The notes beneath the pieces are model-generated. The model saw only the letters and a list, made by a program, of their open reading frames with translations, did not search any database and was not told the DNA's origin. This document shows positions 53,001 to 60,912 of a DNA stretch of 64,000 nucleotides, piece after piece; the stretch's first letter is position 1; every line of letters starts with the position of its first letter. Both the position numbers and the translations under genes were made by a program. The DNA lies in the NCBI GenBank assembly GCA_028564705.1, contig JAPXFQ010000344.1, positions 1,431,001 through 1,495,000 on the forward strand, written 5' to 3'. Source of the stretch: Apricaphanius iberus. Taxonomy: Eukaryota > Chordata > Actinopteri > Cyprinodontiformes > Aphaniidae.

Positions 53001-55461
53001 CTGGTGATTTCTGCAGAATTGAATTCATTTTTCATAAAAAGCTAAAAGTATGCTCCTATCTAAAATTTCTGATTCATTTGCCGTTTTTCTAAACATTATC
53101 TCTGGTTATCCTAGAAGTGATTCAGAGTTTTACTGATGGACTGGGGAAATCCCTAATCTATCGGAATTTGGCTGTCTTGTTGGCAGACAGGAACCTGCTT
53201 GTTGTTAGTTATTTTGTTTCTTTTCTAAAGCGTGAACCAGATATTTGTTTCATTGATTACTTTGTCTATTGATTGTCTACAGGCGTCAACATAGAAGATG
53301 AAGAGAACTGGTGCTCGCAGATCAACCGACTGCAGCAACTTTTGGATAAACTGGAGTGTCAGGTGTGGCTTTCTGAATATTCACCACTCTTATTTACCTG
53401 TCTGACTGAAAGACATGTATTTCTACATTTCTTCTGTGTGTTTAAAACTAGAATTCCTGGTCATAAAGCTATAATAATTAAATATAAGGGCATAGACAGC
53501 AACAACGTAACACAGAGCTAATTTCCCTGCTATCAAGATTGATAACTATAAACTGACATCCTATAGTATCTGGTTCTGTTTGCAGTCGGCTTAGCAGTAA
53601 AAAACTAGTGCTAATGAGAGGGCAGAGAGGCAGTTATTTTCTTTTTTTTTGCCTGCTCTTGCCTGAACAAAAGGTCAATAACTGTAATTATTTAAGGCAC
53701 AATTCATTCATTTGGTAACAGTGAAATATGTTTTGTCCACAATTGCTTGTTTTCATTTCAAAATTCTGGTTTAAAGATTGTAAATCTGCAAACATCCTTT
53801 CATGCATTAATTATTCTGCAAAAAGCATGAACAGGTGATCCTAGAGGCTAACTTAGACAACCCAAGAGAGGACAATCTGCACCAGCTTGTGTTCTCTGTG
53901 GTTCTGAAAGTTTAGTTTATTTTTCTGTAGATGCATTGTGGTTTAGCTGACAGTTTTCTGTAGTGATGCTGAAAACAAGTCTTGAATTTTTTCAAAATAG
54001 CTTCAGACAGTGTTGTCTAATGAAGTGTGTTGTGTGTTTTAATTATCTCTTGGTTCCGAATATGCTCGGAAGGAAAAGTGAGTGCTGTTTTATGTGGAGC
54101 TCTACAGGTCTGCGGTTCTGTCAAATACCAAGCGTAGTCACCTCTGCAGCTCTCATACCATGACCAATTCTCACCGCACATCCCCAAGCCTCTTTCACGC
54201 AGTCCGGCTCTTTCTTCTTCCTTCTCTGTCTGCTCTTCCCTTTATTAACTCCCGTTACTCCCACCTTTTGAAGCTCCTTCTTTTTCCTCCTTTTAGCCAT
54301 TCTCAAAGCCTTTTTTCCCTTTCTCCAGCCATCTGTTTTGTCAAACCAGAGGGACTCAGAGTGCAATATCAAAGCAATTCATAACCTGCAAGATATTCGA
54401 GGTGCAATATCCATCCCTGCTCCTCAACGCCGACACCTTCCTCACATACCGTCTGTCTATCTCTGTTTGCTGCTCTCTCAAATACAACACGATGAGTTTA
54501 TGGCCTGAAAGACTGGCTCTATGTTCTTGCTTTGATTTGATTTTATACACTTAGAATGCAGACAACAAACCAATGAAATACAGACGACAAAGTATAAGAA
54601 ACTCAATGCAAAACTTAAAAAAAGACATATTTATCATACAATTCGTATTTCATTTCCATAAAGTATTCAAAGTTGAAAAGGGAAAAAAATTGGGTTAAGC
54701 TCCAAGTAAAGTCACTCATATGCAAGTATTTATCAGCCCTTTGATATTGCTCATCTTGGCTTAGGCATCAGGTTTTCCTTATGTCTGTCACTTTCTTGCT
54801 TTAGGGTCCCAAGTTGGAGCCAATCAAGGAAGATACACTGGCCAGCACATATAAGTCTGTAAGTAAACATTTTTCATCTGGAATACAAACATATATTTCT
54901 TTTTTTTATGGAGAATGTCTTCTTTAAATTAATAAATGTATTTATTAACACATTTCACCGAGGTAAGTTTCACTGGTTATAAACCATTAAATATTTTTAT
55001 TATTATTACCTATTCAGTTAATTTTGGTTGTGTTTTAGACATATACACTAGGAGTCAAAGTTTATAAATTCATATTCATTTTATTAACATATGTTTTTAA
55101 TTTTTTTAATCCAAAATTTTGACTGAAACAGCAGATATTTACTATGTGTAACCTAGTTGAAAATTGTTGCAGTATTTTATTTGTATTTTCAATGGAATTG
55201 GTTCAGGGGGAATATTTACTGGTATATTGTTTTCTTTTTTTCATAATTTTTTTTATTTTACAGTTTCCAGTACATCACATTTTAACACTTAAAAAAAGGT
55301 TTAAAAAAAATGACACACTAAACACTCTTGAATTATTTTCATTTCAACAATACAAATGTAAAATTATTTATGATATGCGCACATACTCCTTTGAACAAAT
55401 AGACATGAACTGATAAATGCACAGAGCCACTGTAGCACTACACTACATATATATATATTTA

Positions 55462-55503
<42 letters not shown>

Positions 55504-58129
55504 CTAAACCCTGTCTATTTTAAGTTAATAATTTTATCAACATCGTTTCAGCCTGCTGCAGAAGGAGAGGTCTTACTAAATCAACACGAGCGACAAGTGT
55601 GTCTGACGTCAATGTCTGAAAATCAGATCCATTCTCGCAAAGATGGACAGACAAAACACACACACGCACACACACAAAGTTCTGTTTCCATCCTATCCTC
55701 CCTTCTGTCTATTGTCTTACTGCCAACAGAACATTCTGCTGGTTCAGAGGCAGATGTCTGTGAATGATGACGAACTAGATAACTTCCAGAAAGTTCTCAA
55801 CAGCTACATCGATACCACTTCAGTTGACTCCAACAACCTGCAGTAAGTATTTTGCTTGCTTCCAGAAGTAGCAGACAATCTTTTTAAGCAAAGTTCCAGA
55901 TTTTGCAGCAGGGACAGCTTTTCAATTCCTTAATTATGTCAAATACGTAGTTAAAGTTTTCAAAGGTTCCATAAACGGATCTATAAAATATAAAGATTTA
56001 TCTTTTTTATTGTTTCATTAATTGTCTTAAGATAGGATAAGGTGGTTGTTAAGATTACATACTCATGTTAATAATTTCCACACTAAATAGCCTGAGTTCT
56101 CCATATCGACCCGATTATGTGGACATCTGTTTTCCTTGAAACCCAAACATCTACTTGCACAACTTCACTAACTTGCAAGGTGCACAGAGGAAATCCCTCT
56201 GTGACATATGGGATCCAATGAAGTCAACTACCATTCCCAAGAATCTGATTGGCCAACCTGTCCATGTGTTAATGTGTGATTGGCTGACTTGTTTTCTTTC
56301 TTGCATGTATATTTAAACTGTGATAATTTTGTGTTTTTAAAATGACCATAATGAAAGTCAGCTGTTAAAATGTTTTGGCCTGTTAAAGTTATCTCACCAA
56401 TACGCCAAGTGTCGCCACAGTGGATCTCATTCCACATCTATGAACTTAGTGTTTCAGACTTTATTCTAGAAACTTTCACGTCCATTTTCCTCTAACTCAT
56501 TCTGTTTTGTCTAATTGGTATGTATGCTTGGACTCGCAAGTATAGAGGACCATCACTGCCAAAATGTAAAATAAATACACGTGGATATAAATAAATGAAT
56601 AAATAAATAAGTGAGGAAATACATTTGTAAATAAATAAATGTAGAAAAAAATCTCTGGAATAAATAAATTTTGGAATAAATAAATAAATAAATAAATATA
56701 AAAAATAAAAATATTTAATGTAAAGAAATTTTTTTTTGTAAATAAATAAATATAGTGATACATAAAATGTATGTGTAAATAAATATATGGGAAAATAAAA
56801 TTAGAAAAAATGTATAAATAACTAGATCAATATATGTGTGAATACAGAAAAGATTAAGTAATATATTGCCAAATTTATTTATTTGTTTATTTAAAATGTT
56901 ATTTAATTCTCATATTATTCATTTATTTACACATATTTTTATTTATGGCTATGTTTATTTCAACTTTTGTTTATTTGTTTACACTTTTGTTTAATAATTT
57001 ATTTTCACAATTAGTTTAATATATTTTTGTATAGTTATGTAGTTCCTATTTAATTTTATTTCTACATCTATGTATTTTCACATGTATTTATTTATTATAT
57101 CCTAAACTGGCTTATTTATCTAAGACTGGCTTAAAATCTGATTGGTCAGCTCCAAGAGGATATTCCACAAAATGAGCTCAAGAAATTGAGGATCATTTTA
57201 AATATCCATGCTTGTAAATTAATGTTAATAAATCATATTAGCTTGTTGGGCAGGGCAAGATAATCCGGGGTCTGTTGTGCTCTGTGGCAGGCTAACTGTG
57301 AGACTTATTGTAGTTTTAATCAAATGATTGGACGATTCAGGTGAAGTCGCATTGTGGGGCTGGTATTCAGCTGCTGTTCTCACCACACCCACCCTCCAAT
57401 ATAAAGTTATTAAATTGTTTGCTGCAGATACGGTATTCTTTCTAGTGGTTAAATTAGGCAATGGGATGTAGGTTTGATCACTTTCAGTTCAGGGTTTGTT
57501 TGCTACTTTGCCTGCAGCTAGCCAATCTTTCTCCCGAGATCAAAAACTTTTTTCTTCTTTGCAACTTGCTTTTTGTTATTTTCTGCTTTCTGACACACCC
57601 TGCTTTTTTCTCCAGTGTGTCTGTTCAGAAGCTCCCAGGAAAGTCGTGTTACATAATGTATGAGTTCTGGCAAGACCGCATCTCCTGGATGAGGTTGGTA
57701 CAGTGTATGTGAATGTGTTTGCGCTTCTTCATGAGTGCGTGTGTATGTGTGTGAGTGTGTGTTTGTGACAGAAAGAGAGAGAGGTATGTGTTTGTGCAAT
57801 AGATATTGGCACACTATTTGGCACTGCTAATTCCTTGATGGAAATGTTCCCTCGTCATGGTGGATGAGCAGATGGCCGATCACTTTGTTCTCACACACAC
57901 AAAATCAAATACACACACAGTCACAAAGGTGGTCGTAAATGGCCGTAAATGGTTTTAATAGATATACATTGATTTGTTGAACTTTGATGCATATTTAAGG
58001 CTTTTACCTCTGCTTTATCTTTTTGATGTCTTCGTAGCTATCTGCAGTCCAACAGCAGCAAAGATTTCCAACGCTGCATCATTGACATGATGGAGGATGC
58101 TGAGATAGTTTCCACCATGTTGCTTCCAG
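12370..58129 (+). CDS. necab3: N-terminal EF-hand calcium-binding protein, best fit NECAB3 (12 exons; last exon lies beyond the window)
   Basis: Exons: 12370-12492, 25990-26014, 33763-33871, 35102-35127, 36639-36736, 46264-46400, 48256-48377, 53283-53362, 54805-54858, 55730-55842, 57616-57693, 58038-58129. All are AG/GT bounded and phase-compatible, giving 1057 nt (352 codons plus one base). The last exon ends CTTCCAG before the family's conserved ASWWILNNN tail, which I could not find before 64000. A canonical EF-hand loop spans residues 47-58 (D47, N49, D51, K53, S55, E58); a second, degenerate EF-hand follows. A predicted coiled coil lies about 215-240, and an ABM (antibiotic biosynthesis monooxygenase)-like domain about 260-352. 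The family is neuronal and Ca2+-binding; NECAB3 binds amyloid-precursor adaptor proteins. The paralogue call rests on the MLACAEM start, [17 protein letters not shown] and ALESLN, which resemble NECAB3. However, the exon 9 segment PKLEP resembles NECAB1, so necab1-like is the alternative. Introns 1 and 5 exceed 9 kb and are full of transposons. Confidence 0.9.
13560..14140. repeat. Degenerate interspersed repeat (Tc1-like?)
   Basis: In necab3 intron 1. The stretch with ATCATTATCCCACGGAAATG and TTCCAGAGGAAGCAAAAC resembles a decayed fish DNA-transposon block of the same general kind as 11470-12110. Similar debris seems to continue past the foldback element, around 15830-16320. No termini or coding frame can be defined. 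Confidence 0.3.
14174..15770. repeat. Foldback element: diverged inverted arms around a nested hAT MITE
   Basis: The left arm (about 14174-14330, containing CTCACCTAGACAAGTTTGGA) is the diverged reverse complement of the right arm (about 15640-15770, containing TTCAAACTTGTCTGGGTGAG). Similarity runs over more than 100 bp with mostly single-base differences. A complete hAT MITE (14633-15592) sits between them. The outer ends of the foldback unit are not sharp. Confidence 0.65.
14633..15592. mobile_element. hAT MITE (TAGG..TGGGCGGTAT termini)
   Basis: In necab3 intron 1. It begins TAGGCCTGGGCGGTATACCG and ends CATACCGCCCACCCCTA. It is flanked by TGTTAGAG and CGTCAGAG, an 8-bp duplication with two C/T differences. 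Near the right end there are repeated AAATACCGTT units. No transposase frame remains. Confidence 0.8.
16424..16446. repeat. 23-bp perfect palindrome
   Basis: ATCTAACCCCT, a single central G, then AGGGGTTAGAT: 11-bp arms that are exact reverse complements. It lies in necab3 intron 1 with no obvious transposon end attached. Confidence 0.9.
17472..17505. repeat. Perfect 15-bp-arm hairpin with 4-nt loop
   Basis: AGGTCATGCCTGACA (17472-17486), loop AGCA, then TGTCAGGCATGACCT (17491-17505). The arms are exact reverse complements. Each arm has an AGGTCA nuclear-receptor half-site at its outer end. It lies in necab3 intron 1. Confidence 0.92.
17708..17727. repeat. Solitary hAT-like terminus
   Basis: GGCCATACCGCCCAGCGCTA matches the right end of the hAT MITE at 14633-15592 (CATACCGCCCACCCCTA), but I found no partner left end. 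It is probably the relic of a deleted copy. Confidence 0.4.
18863..19412. mobile_element. Unclassified repeat bounded by 11-bp direct repeats
   Basis: ATGGTTCTGAC occurs at 18863-18873 and again at 19402-19412. Between them lies a GC-richer block whose right end reads TTTTACAGTCTAT, a terminus common in fish interspersed repeats. The direct repeats look like a target duplication. There is no convincing coding frame; the overlapping open frames on both strands do not resemble known proteins. Confidence 0.55.
19784..20558. mobile_element. DNA transposon remnant with imperfect TIRs
   Basis: The left end reads GAGCCCCTTTTCCACTAGGG and the right end, near 20541, CCCTAGTGGACAGGGGG. They form an imperfect inverted pair. 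The interior near both ends contains blocks of the TTTCCATAAC / GGAAACACGC type found in fish MITEs. The target duplication and superfamily are unresolved. Confidence 0.5.
20560..22620. other. necab3 intron 1 stretch without recognisable features
   Basis: AT-rich sequence with no protein similarity, no clear terminal repeats and only a short CTAA tetranucleotide run near 22295-22310. The longest open frames here are not convincing. Confidence 0.5.
22626..23522 (-). mobile_element. hAT (ZBED-type) element with 8-bp target duplication
   Basis: In necab3 intron 1. The left terminus reads GGGCTGCAACTATCGATTA and the right terminus TTAATCGTTGCAGCCCTA. It is flanked by CTTTGCAA (22618-22625) and CTTTGTAA (23523-23530), matching in 7 of 8 positions. 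Most of the transposase is deleted, but a BED zinc-finger frame survives on the minus strand (23318-23133). The termini are rich in ATCGATTA repeats. Confidence 0.88.
23133..23318 (-). pseudogene. BED zinc-finger fragment of a hAT transposase
   Basis: The 61-codon frame reads [13 protein letters not shown], then [20 protein letters not shown]. This is a BED finger: aromatic WEHF lead, CxxC pair, then His ligands. It stops soon after the finger, with no catalytic RNase H-like domain following in the element. It is a non-autonomous hAT remnant rather than a host gene. Confidence 0.7.
24170..25495. repeat. Probable old transposon with GGAATAC / GTTAC-rich ends
   Basis: The left side carries TTCGGAATACAGTTACATTC. 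The right side carries TAACGGAATACGTTAC and TCTGTAACTAAATAC, then TCCCCAGCACTG. This resembles a family of fish repeats with GTAACGGAATAC termini. The ends are not exact and no frame is convincing. Confidence 0.35.
26015..28008. other. necab3 intron 2, first part: no gene recognised
   Basis: AT-rich intron. No coding similarity or transposon ends are seen. The interval about 27230-27560 is less repetitive and more complex than its surroundings and is listed separately as a possible conserved non-coding element. Confidence 0.45.
27230..27560. promoter_or_regulatory. Candidate conserved non-coding element in necab3 intron 2
   Basis: A unique-looking stretch containing GATGATTAAAGAGATAATG, AGCCATCATCACGGGGCATT and AACAATTGCTTCTCAACATT. 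It is dense in homeodomain (ATTA) and SOX-like (ACAATG/ACAAT) words and lacks repeat signatures. This is a visual judgement only; conservation was not measured. Confidence 0.25.
28009..28356 (-). repeat. Common fish LINE-associated interspersed repeat
   Basis: Starts with a CCAT run and CCATTTTCTGAACCGCTTAG. It continues through GGCACACCCTGGACAGGTCG and GGACTGTGGGAGGAAGCCGG, then CAAACTCCATGCAGAAAGG, to GCTAACTACTGTGCC. These are hallmark blocks of a very common fish repeat. A shorter relative is nested at 9635-9720. It lies in necab3 intron 2. Confidence 0.7.
28357..31900. other. necab3 intron 2, middle: no gene recognised
   Basis: AT-rich sequence. Around 30100-31600 a few phrases (for example TTCAAGGGGGTATACATATT near 31524) hint at very old DNA-transposon debris. 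No termini, frames or RNA genes can be supported. Confidence 0.4.
31910..33470. repeat. Unclassified GC-richer repeat-like block
   Basis: Composition changes sharply at about 31910 (TTAAAGGAGCAGGGGGTCGG) and back again after about 33470. A 107-codon minus-strand frame (33289-32966) lies inside but resembles no protein I recognise. The block resembles fish DNA-transposon material. It also encloses a separate repeat at 32431-32625. Confidence 0.3.
32431..32625. repeat. Fish interspersed repeat (TATAGCACTTTATTTAG type)
   Basis: The order TGTATAGCACTTTATTTAG, then CCCAACGCGTTTCACACTAC, then CACCCATTCACGGACACATT, then a CAGCTGCC segment is the typical arrangement of a common fish repeat. Orientation and subfamily were not determined. 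Confidence 0.55.
35881..36208 (-). mobile_element. hAT MITE, copy A (inverted relative to 39720-40091)
   Basis: In necab3 intron 4, 430 bp upstream of exon 5. The ends are decayed (TAGAGATATC left, GCATTCCTA right). The interior is the reverse complement of the element at 39720-40091: GGGGCCAATGCC, TAATGTACTCGTATCG and CCGATACCATGA all match it. It is flanked by TAGATAAG and TAGTTGAG (6 of 8 identical). Confidence 0.72.
38740..38860 (+). repeat. Truncated transposon end (TAGGGATGGGAATC)
   Basis: TAGGGATGGGAATC is followed by ATTCGATTCCGATTC and CGATTCAGAAGCGATTC blocks, a familiar terminus of fish hAT-like repeats. I could not find the opposite terminus. It lies in necab3 intron 5. Confidence 0.5.
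39720..40091 (+). mobile_element. hAT MITE, copy B
   Basis: In necab3 intron 5. The left end reads AAGGGATGCAACAATACCAC and the right end GATACGGTGCATCCCTA. It is flanked by ATTATTAT and ATTATAAT (7 of 8 identical). The interior has no coding frame. It is the same family as 35881-36208, in opposite orientation. Confidence 0.82.
40755..41150. repeat. Truncated PIF/Harbinger-like element
   Basis: Begins GGGGCCGTATTCACAAAGAC and continues with CTAAGAGC/TAAGAGTGACGTC-type sequence, as in a common fish Harbinger-like family. The opposite terminus is missing. It is followed by the LINE tail at 41215-41277. Confidence 0.5.
41215..41277 (+). repeat. LINE 3' tail with GGAT microsatellite
   Basis: GACCCTGAATTGGATGAAAG, then GGTATAGATAATGGATGGAT, then GGATG: the usual end of fish RTE-type repeats, in which the GGATG run is the tail. 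No coding part remains. Confidence 0.55.
41528..43744 (-). CDS. LINE polyprotein, C-terminal part: reverse transcriptase
   Basis: An open frame of 738 codons. LINE homology begins near residue 62 ([13 protein letters not shown]), so the upstream ATG is fortuitous. Reverse-transcriptase blocks in order: [15 protein letters not shown] (about 303-317), [12 protein letters not shown] (372-383), [12 protein letters not shown] (428-439) and the catalytic FYADD (462-466). The C-terminal LHWLPV and [13 protein letters not shown] segments are characteristic of L2/CR1-group elements. It is open across its whole length, with no internal stop. Confidence 0.88.
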   Translation of the reverse strand: MRSWIFPYQITLSYGLTSVLFHLHPHPLPPNVGESLPLLQLTTLLLPLLPLISVLLLTWRRLCPDLFLSSFHTICSQIMDSVAPYKEMGSKSPSDPWLNDTTRALRRRCRQAECKWKKDRLQVSLEMFRDSLSTYQRAVKEAKGRYLSNLINSNSHRPGILFSTINSVINPVSIGLKDVSEHTCSTFKQYFLDKVLSVRQAITQVPAAVIPSQAAQYVLENFEAVILVGLKKAVHELKATTCPIDAVPARIMKDAIDTVGPCLVSFINSCLSLGTVPSALKHAIVRPLLKKPNLDSSILSNFRPISHLPFLSKLMEKLVVSQLQSHLQQHAIADKFQSGFRSRHSTESALLRVHNDILTALDSKSSVVLVLLDLTAAFDTVDHTVLISRLKHTVGLQGMVLRWFSSYLTNRTFSVMLKDSSSSAAPLSSGVPQGSILGPILFSLYILPLGQLISNHNVCFHFYADDLQIYLPVVLSNRSALDPLHNCIHNIKHWLSQNFLHLNEGKTEYILFTPDSPNSSPSFGPTTPQFAPAVHNLGVIFDGGMLFGKQISAVVKASFYQLRLLSKVKSFLSRADLEKAVHAFISSRIDYCNALYTGLNQSLPNRLQLVQNAAARLLSNTSKYSHISPVLRSLHWLPVRFRVEFKILMVVFKAINGLAPDYLTDLVMVYQPARTLRSLNLITLVSPKYNYKKFGGRSFSVQGPKLWNALPVQLRSNSELCVFKSQLKTHLFRQAFDT
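43551..44810 (-). CDS. LINE polyprotein, N-terminal part: AP-like endonuclease
   Basis: The open frame runs from 45005, but the likely start is the ATG at 44810 (MAPLCLACH). That gives a 419-residue product ending at the stop at 43551. Counting from the first ATG of the frame (45005), the apurinic endonuclease signatures are CNTRSLN (N236), TETW (E262), ICGDFN (D368, N370) and SDHSLI (D430, H431). An Arg-rich stretch lies upstream, around residues 138-147. The frame stops exactly where the linker to the reverse transcriptase should continue in another frame, so this is one half of a broken polyprotein. Confidence 0.85.
   Translation of the reverse strand: MAPLCLACHLLLCFLSFVLVIVSSAIVYDRTTLLELRFTSNLLLNAHSFKLPLPLLKLIPPLLRRPVYLLPGRKRRRRRGRRGGLHVRLRTHLDSPPLKCGNRLELGNARKSRECYRWLRLISPDTGVSPPYTRRAKTSTRSCVQGNLRPIPRVTLPPVNSTTFRMALCNTRSLNNKTFILNDAISSHYLDLFFLTETWLRPCDVSAFSELLPSGYLYLNSPRQTDRGGGIATIFKQSLKCRQLSTRGFSSFELQTFVLTLPCPILCAIIYRPPKLNKDFLNDFSEFLSEFMPKFDNILICGDFNIHVCCPSDKFANDFKALLHSLDLTQSISCPTHKLGHILDLIISRGVTVSNCEVLDFPVSDHSLIRFDIRAVPPAPTSTAPQRRRIITTSTVNNFAAAFTASDLCSTADLASPVS
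44920..46263. other. necab3 intron 5, distal part: nothing recognised
   Basis: AT-rich intron between the LINE 5' end and exon 6. No repeat ends or coding similarity are visible. Confidence 0.5.
46994..47147 (+). repeat. Compound tetranucleotide microsatellite (ATCT)n(ATCC)n
   Basis: An uninterrupted run of ATCT units to about 47061 switches cleanly to ATCC units until 47147, in necab3 intron 6. The apparent Ser-Ile-Tyr-Leu and Pro-Ser-Ile-His proteins read from it are artefacts of the repeat. Confidence 0.97.
48571..49343. mobile_element. TIR transposon, copy 2 (left end lost)
   Basis: In necab3 intron 7. It shares long blocks with the rbck1 intron element at 3942-5151: GCGCCACCACATTCACCATA, ACAAACGAAAAATG, TAGAGGCCACGATAAAGTG, and the right end TTGATAAATCAGGCCC. 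The left terminal repeat is missing or decayed, and several internal deletions distinguish it from copy 1. Confidence 0.78.
49775..49950 (+). other. Candidate alternative exon in necab3 intron 7
   Basis: A GC-richer, CpG-containing island in an AT-rich intron. It ends in GAGTACAG followed by GTAAAA, a usable splice donor. It contains an open frame beginning at 49754. The encoded peptide resembles nothing I recognise and is not part of the canonical NECAB protein. It could be an alternative first exon, a lone regulatory element or a repeat remnant. Confidence 0.25.
50640..50920. promoter_or_regulatory. Candidate conserved non-coding element with POU octamer
   Basis: A unique-looking stretch of necab3 intron 7. 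It has an exact octamer ATTTGCAT (50736-50743), a GCATATTTATG block, and several TAAT/ATTA words. No repeat signature. Enhancer function is inferred from appearance only. Confidence 0.25.
51900..52980. repeat. Probable old DNA transposon with GTAATTAGTTA-type ends
   Basis: The left part carries AAAGTAATTAGTTATAGTTT and AGTAACTGAATTACTGCA. The right part carries CAGTAATTAGTTAGATTAG and GTGTTACCTAGTGTTC. These recall fish elements whose ends are built from GTTACT/AGTAAC repeats. No frame and no exact boundary. Confidence 0.35.
55446..55501 (+). repeat. (TA)n microsatellite
   Basis: A TA dinucleotide run with two interruptions in necab3 intron 9, 229 bp upstream of exon 10. Confidence 0.95.
56575..57105. 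repeat. (AAAT)n-rich block followed by (ATTT)n-rich block, foldback MITE-like
   Basis: About 56575-56840 is dominated by AAATAAAT units on the plus strand. About 56870-57105 is dominated by the reverse-complement ATTTATTT units. The pair can fold on itself. The left flank GGACCATCACTGCCAAAATG resembles the end of a fish element that carries an internal AAAT microsatellite. It lies in necab3 intron 10. Confidence 0.6.
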
Positions 58130-58478
58130 GTCAGTAAAAGAAACAGAAAGTGTATGTAAAATATCTCTTTGTAGAAAATAAATCTTTGAGTTTTTAAAAA
58201 ATGGGATGTTTGTATTATCTTTGTGCCAAAATGTAATACATTGAACCTCAGGACTTTTTCAAATTCTTAACTTTGGAGCTGTTTCATATACAGCATTTAA
58301 AACATCTTAAGAATTGTTTTTTCCCTCATTGCATTGAGTATATACATAAAATCTTTCTCCAAAGGGCCTCATTTATCCAAAACTGATGTATATATGGGTG
58401 AAAATATCATAATACCAGTTCTATGTGTGATTTCATACATAGACTAGCCAATTCCAGCAAACAATCAATAGGTTGTGG

Positions 58479-58560
58479 TAGGGCTGGGCGATATGGCCTC
58501 GAATCTATATTGCGATATAATCTAAAGCATGTGCAGTAACCGTATGTATTGCAGCATATC
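58479..58560 (+). repeat. hAT left-end fragment (TAGGGCTGGGCGATATGGCC)
   Basis: A classic fish hAT terminus followed by ATATTGCGATATAATC. The matching right end was not found, so the element is truncated or too diverged to delimit. It lies in necab3 intron 12. Confidence 0.55.
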
Positions 58561-59924
58561 CTTTTTTTTTCTTTAAATTTTCAATATCTAGTGTGAAGAC
58601 AAACACTGAACTTCTGGATTTATCTTCATTGCGTGCCTGGTATGATGATATCCTCAAAATGTTCAACCACGGTGTGGCTGTTTAGTTAAAATCTCTACCT
58701 TTGGCTAAATGTATATCATTTCTTCCTTATACTTTTTATATTGCCCAATACTACGCCATGGGCACATCTAGTGGTTGGGGGAAAAAATATTCACATGCTC
58801 AATTAATTTTTTTCTTTGTTGACTTGCTTAACAAATTTGTGGCACGGATAAGTGAGAAAAGTAAGAATATTTTCAAGGAACAGCATGGCAACAGATGAAT
58901 ACTGACATGCTAAATAGCAGATACATCAAATGAAAAGTATTTCTAATACAAATACATTTAAAAGTCTTTGCAGAGGATGTTATGTCTCATTGTAACAGCA
59001 AACTTTCCAAAAATAAGCATTTATATATCACTTAATGGAAGGGCTTGATAAGGTCATATCGCTTACTTACAGCCTTAGCATCAGTTTAGGAGCATCAAAT
59101 GTAAATCGGACTGACTTCTGCATTAATGTGCAGTTGTTATCTCTAGTATAGACTAACCTTTACAGCTTGATATTCTCTGCTGTACCACACTAAAGTCTGA
59201 TATTTGATCTTATTCTGGACACACAATCAAATTGAAGTACATTCTTAAATTAGCATTAAAATGTTTGAGGACCCACAAAATGTATGCAGATAGAGAATTA
59301 GACTTAAAAGTTAAGCAAGCATATTTAATGTGGATGGGCATTAGCTTTTTATCAAGCAAGTCCAATTAAATGCATCATGTACTTGGTTGAACACACAAGG
59401 GATTTTTTTTATGTTTATAGTTAATATCTAGTGAATATCCATATACATACAATTCCCACAACACAAATAAAATGTCATACTTTTACTTTTCAACTTTGAA
59501 TTACACTCTCCAATAGAAACAGGATCTGTTAACACTGCAGTGTGATTTGAACAGATATGAAACAACCCTGAAACCCCTGATGATCACAGTCTTTCTTCTC
59601 AGACATGGTGACATTTCTGTGTGCTTATTGGTATGACTCATACGTCCACTGCTGTCATATGACGTTCTTTTAAAGTGATTGTACATTAGACTCCATCTCC
59701 AGTTTGCAGGGAGAAGAAGCCAGCCGTTCTGTCTTCATTATCAGCTAAATTGCTCATTACTTTTAAGATCAGTCACATTTCGGGTGCTTTCAGAGTGTTT
59801 TGCCACCATGCAAGCATGGCTGGGTTTTTTTTACTGTGCGGCCAACACTAACTCTATCGAAGTGAACGCTTAAAGGAAAAGAATAAAAACAGGCTACTAG
59901 GATAACAAAAATAAATCAATCCAT

Positions 59925-60905
59925 CCACTTTGTTCCGTGTAACTAAGATGGGGTCACGAGGACAGCAGGTTAAGCAGATAAACCCAGACTTCCCTCTCCC
60001 TAACCACTTGGACCAGTCCTACGGTTTTCCTAGGCCAGCCAGGAGATGTAGTCCCTCCAGTGTGTCCTGGGTCTTTCCCTGGGTCACCTCCCAATGCGAC
60101 ATGCCTGGAACACCTCACCAGGGAGGGGTCCAGGAGGTATCCTGATCAGATTCCCGAGCCACTGATTCCTCTCGATGTGAGGGAGCAGCTCTACTCTGAG
60201 CAACCTCCCGGATGACGTGCTTCTCAGCCTATCTCTAAGGGAGAGCCCAGACACCCTGCAGAGGAAACTCATTTCGGCTACTTGTATTTTTAATTTTGTT
60301 CTTTCGTTCACTACCCAGAGTTCTTGATCATAGGCGAGGGTATGTAGATCAAACAGTAAATTGAAAGCTTTACATTTCAGCTCAGCTCCTTCACCACGAC
60401 AGACCGGTACAGCGCTCGCATAACTGCAGACGCTGCACAAACCCACCTCACGATCTCCTGTTCAGTTTTTCCATCATTCGTGAACAAGACCCCGAGAACT
60501 ACTTAAACTCCTTGACTTTGGGCAGGACCTCCTCCCTGACCTGGATAAGGCCCGTTACCATTTTACAGATAAAGACCATGATCTCGGATTTGTAGGTGCG
60601 GATTCTCATCCCAGCTGCTTCACACTTGGCTGTGAACTGCTCCAGCGAGAGCTATAGATCATGTCCTGATGAAGCCAACAGAACCACATTACAGCAGCCA
60701 ACAGAACCAACTCTTACCAAAAATGAGCCCGACTTACTGCCGACAATGCGAACCAAGCTCTGACATTAGTTATACAGGGACCTAACAACCTGTATAAAGG
60801 GTCCTGGTATCCCATACTCCCAAGTACCCCCCACAGGACTCTCTGAGAGACACTGTCAAATGTCTTCTCCGAGTCCACAAAACACATGTATACCAGTTGG
60901 GATAA
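59925..60905 (-). mobile_element. RTE/Rex3-like LINE, 3' fragment, degenerate
   Basis: Minus strand, necab3 intron 12. The broken frames retain EKTFDSVSQRVLWG-type reverse-transcriptase sequence near 60880. They then retain ELWVVNERTKLKIQVAEMSF, LSLRDRLRS and IPPGPLPGEVFQA, the C-terminal blocks of the fish RTE-like family. A GGATGGATTGA tail ends the element near 59930. Stops and frameshifts show it is inactive. Assignment to Rex3 rather than a sister RTE lineage is uncertain. Confidence 0.65.
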
Positions 60906-60912
60906 GTCCCAT

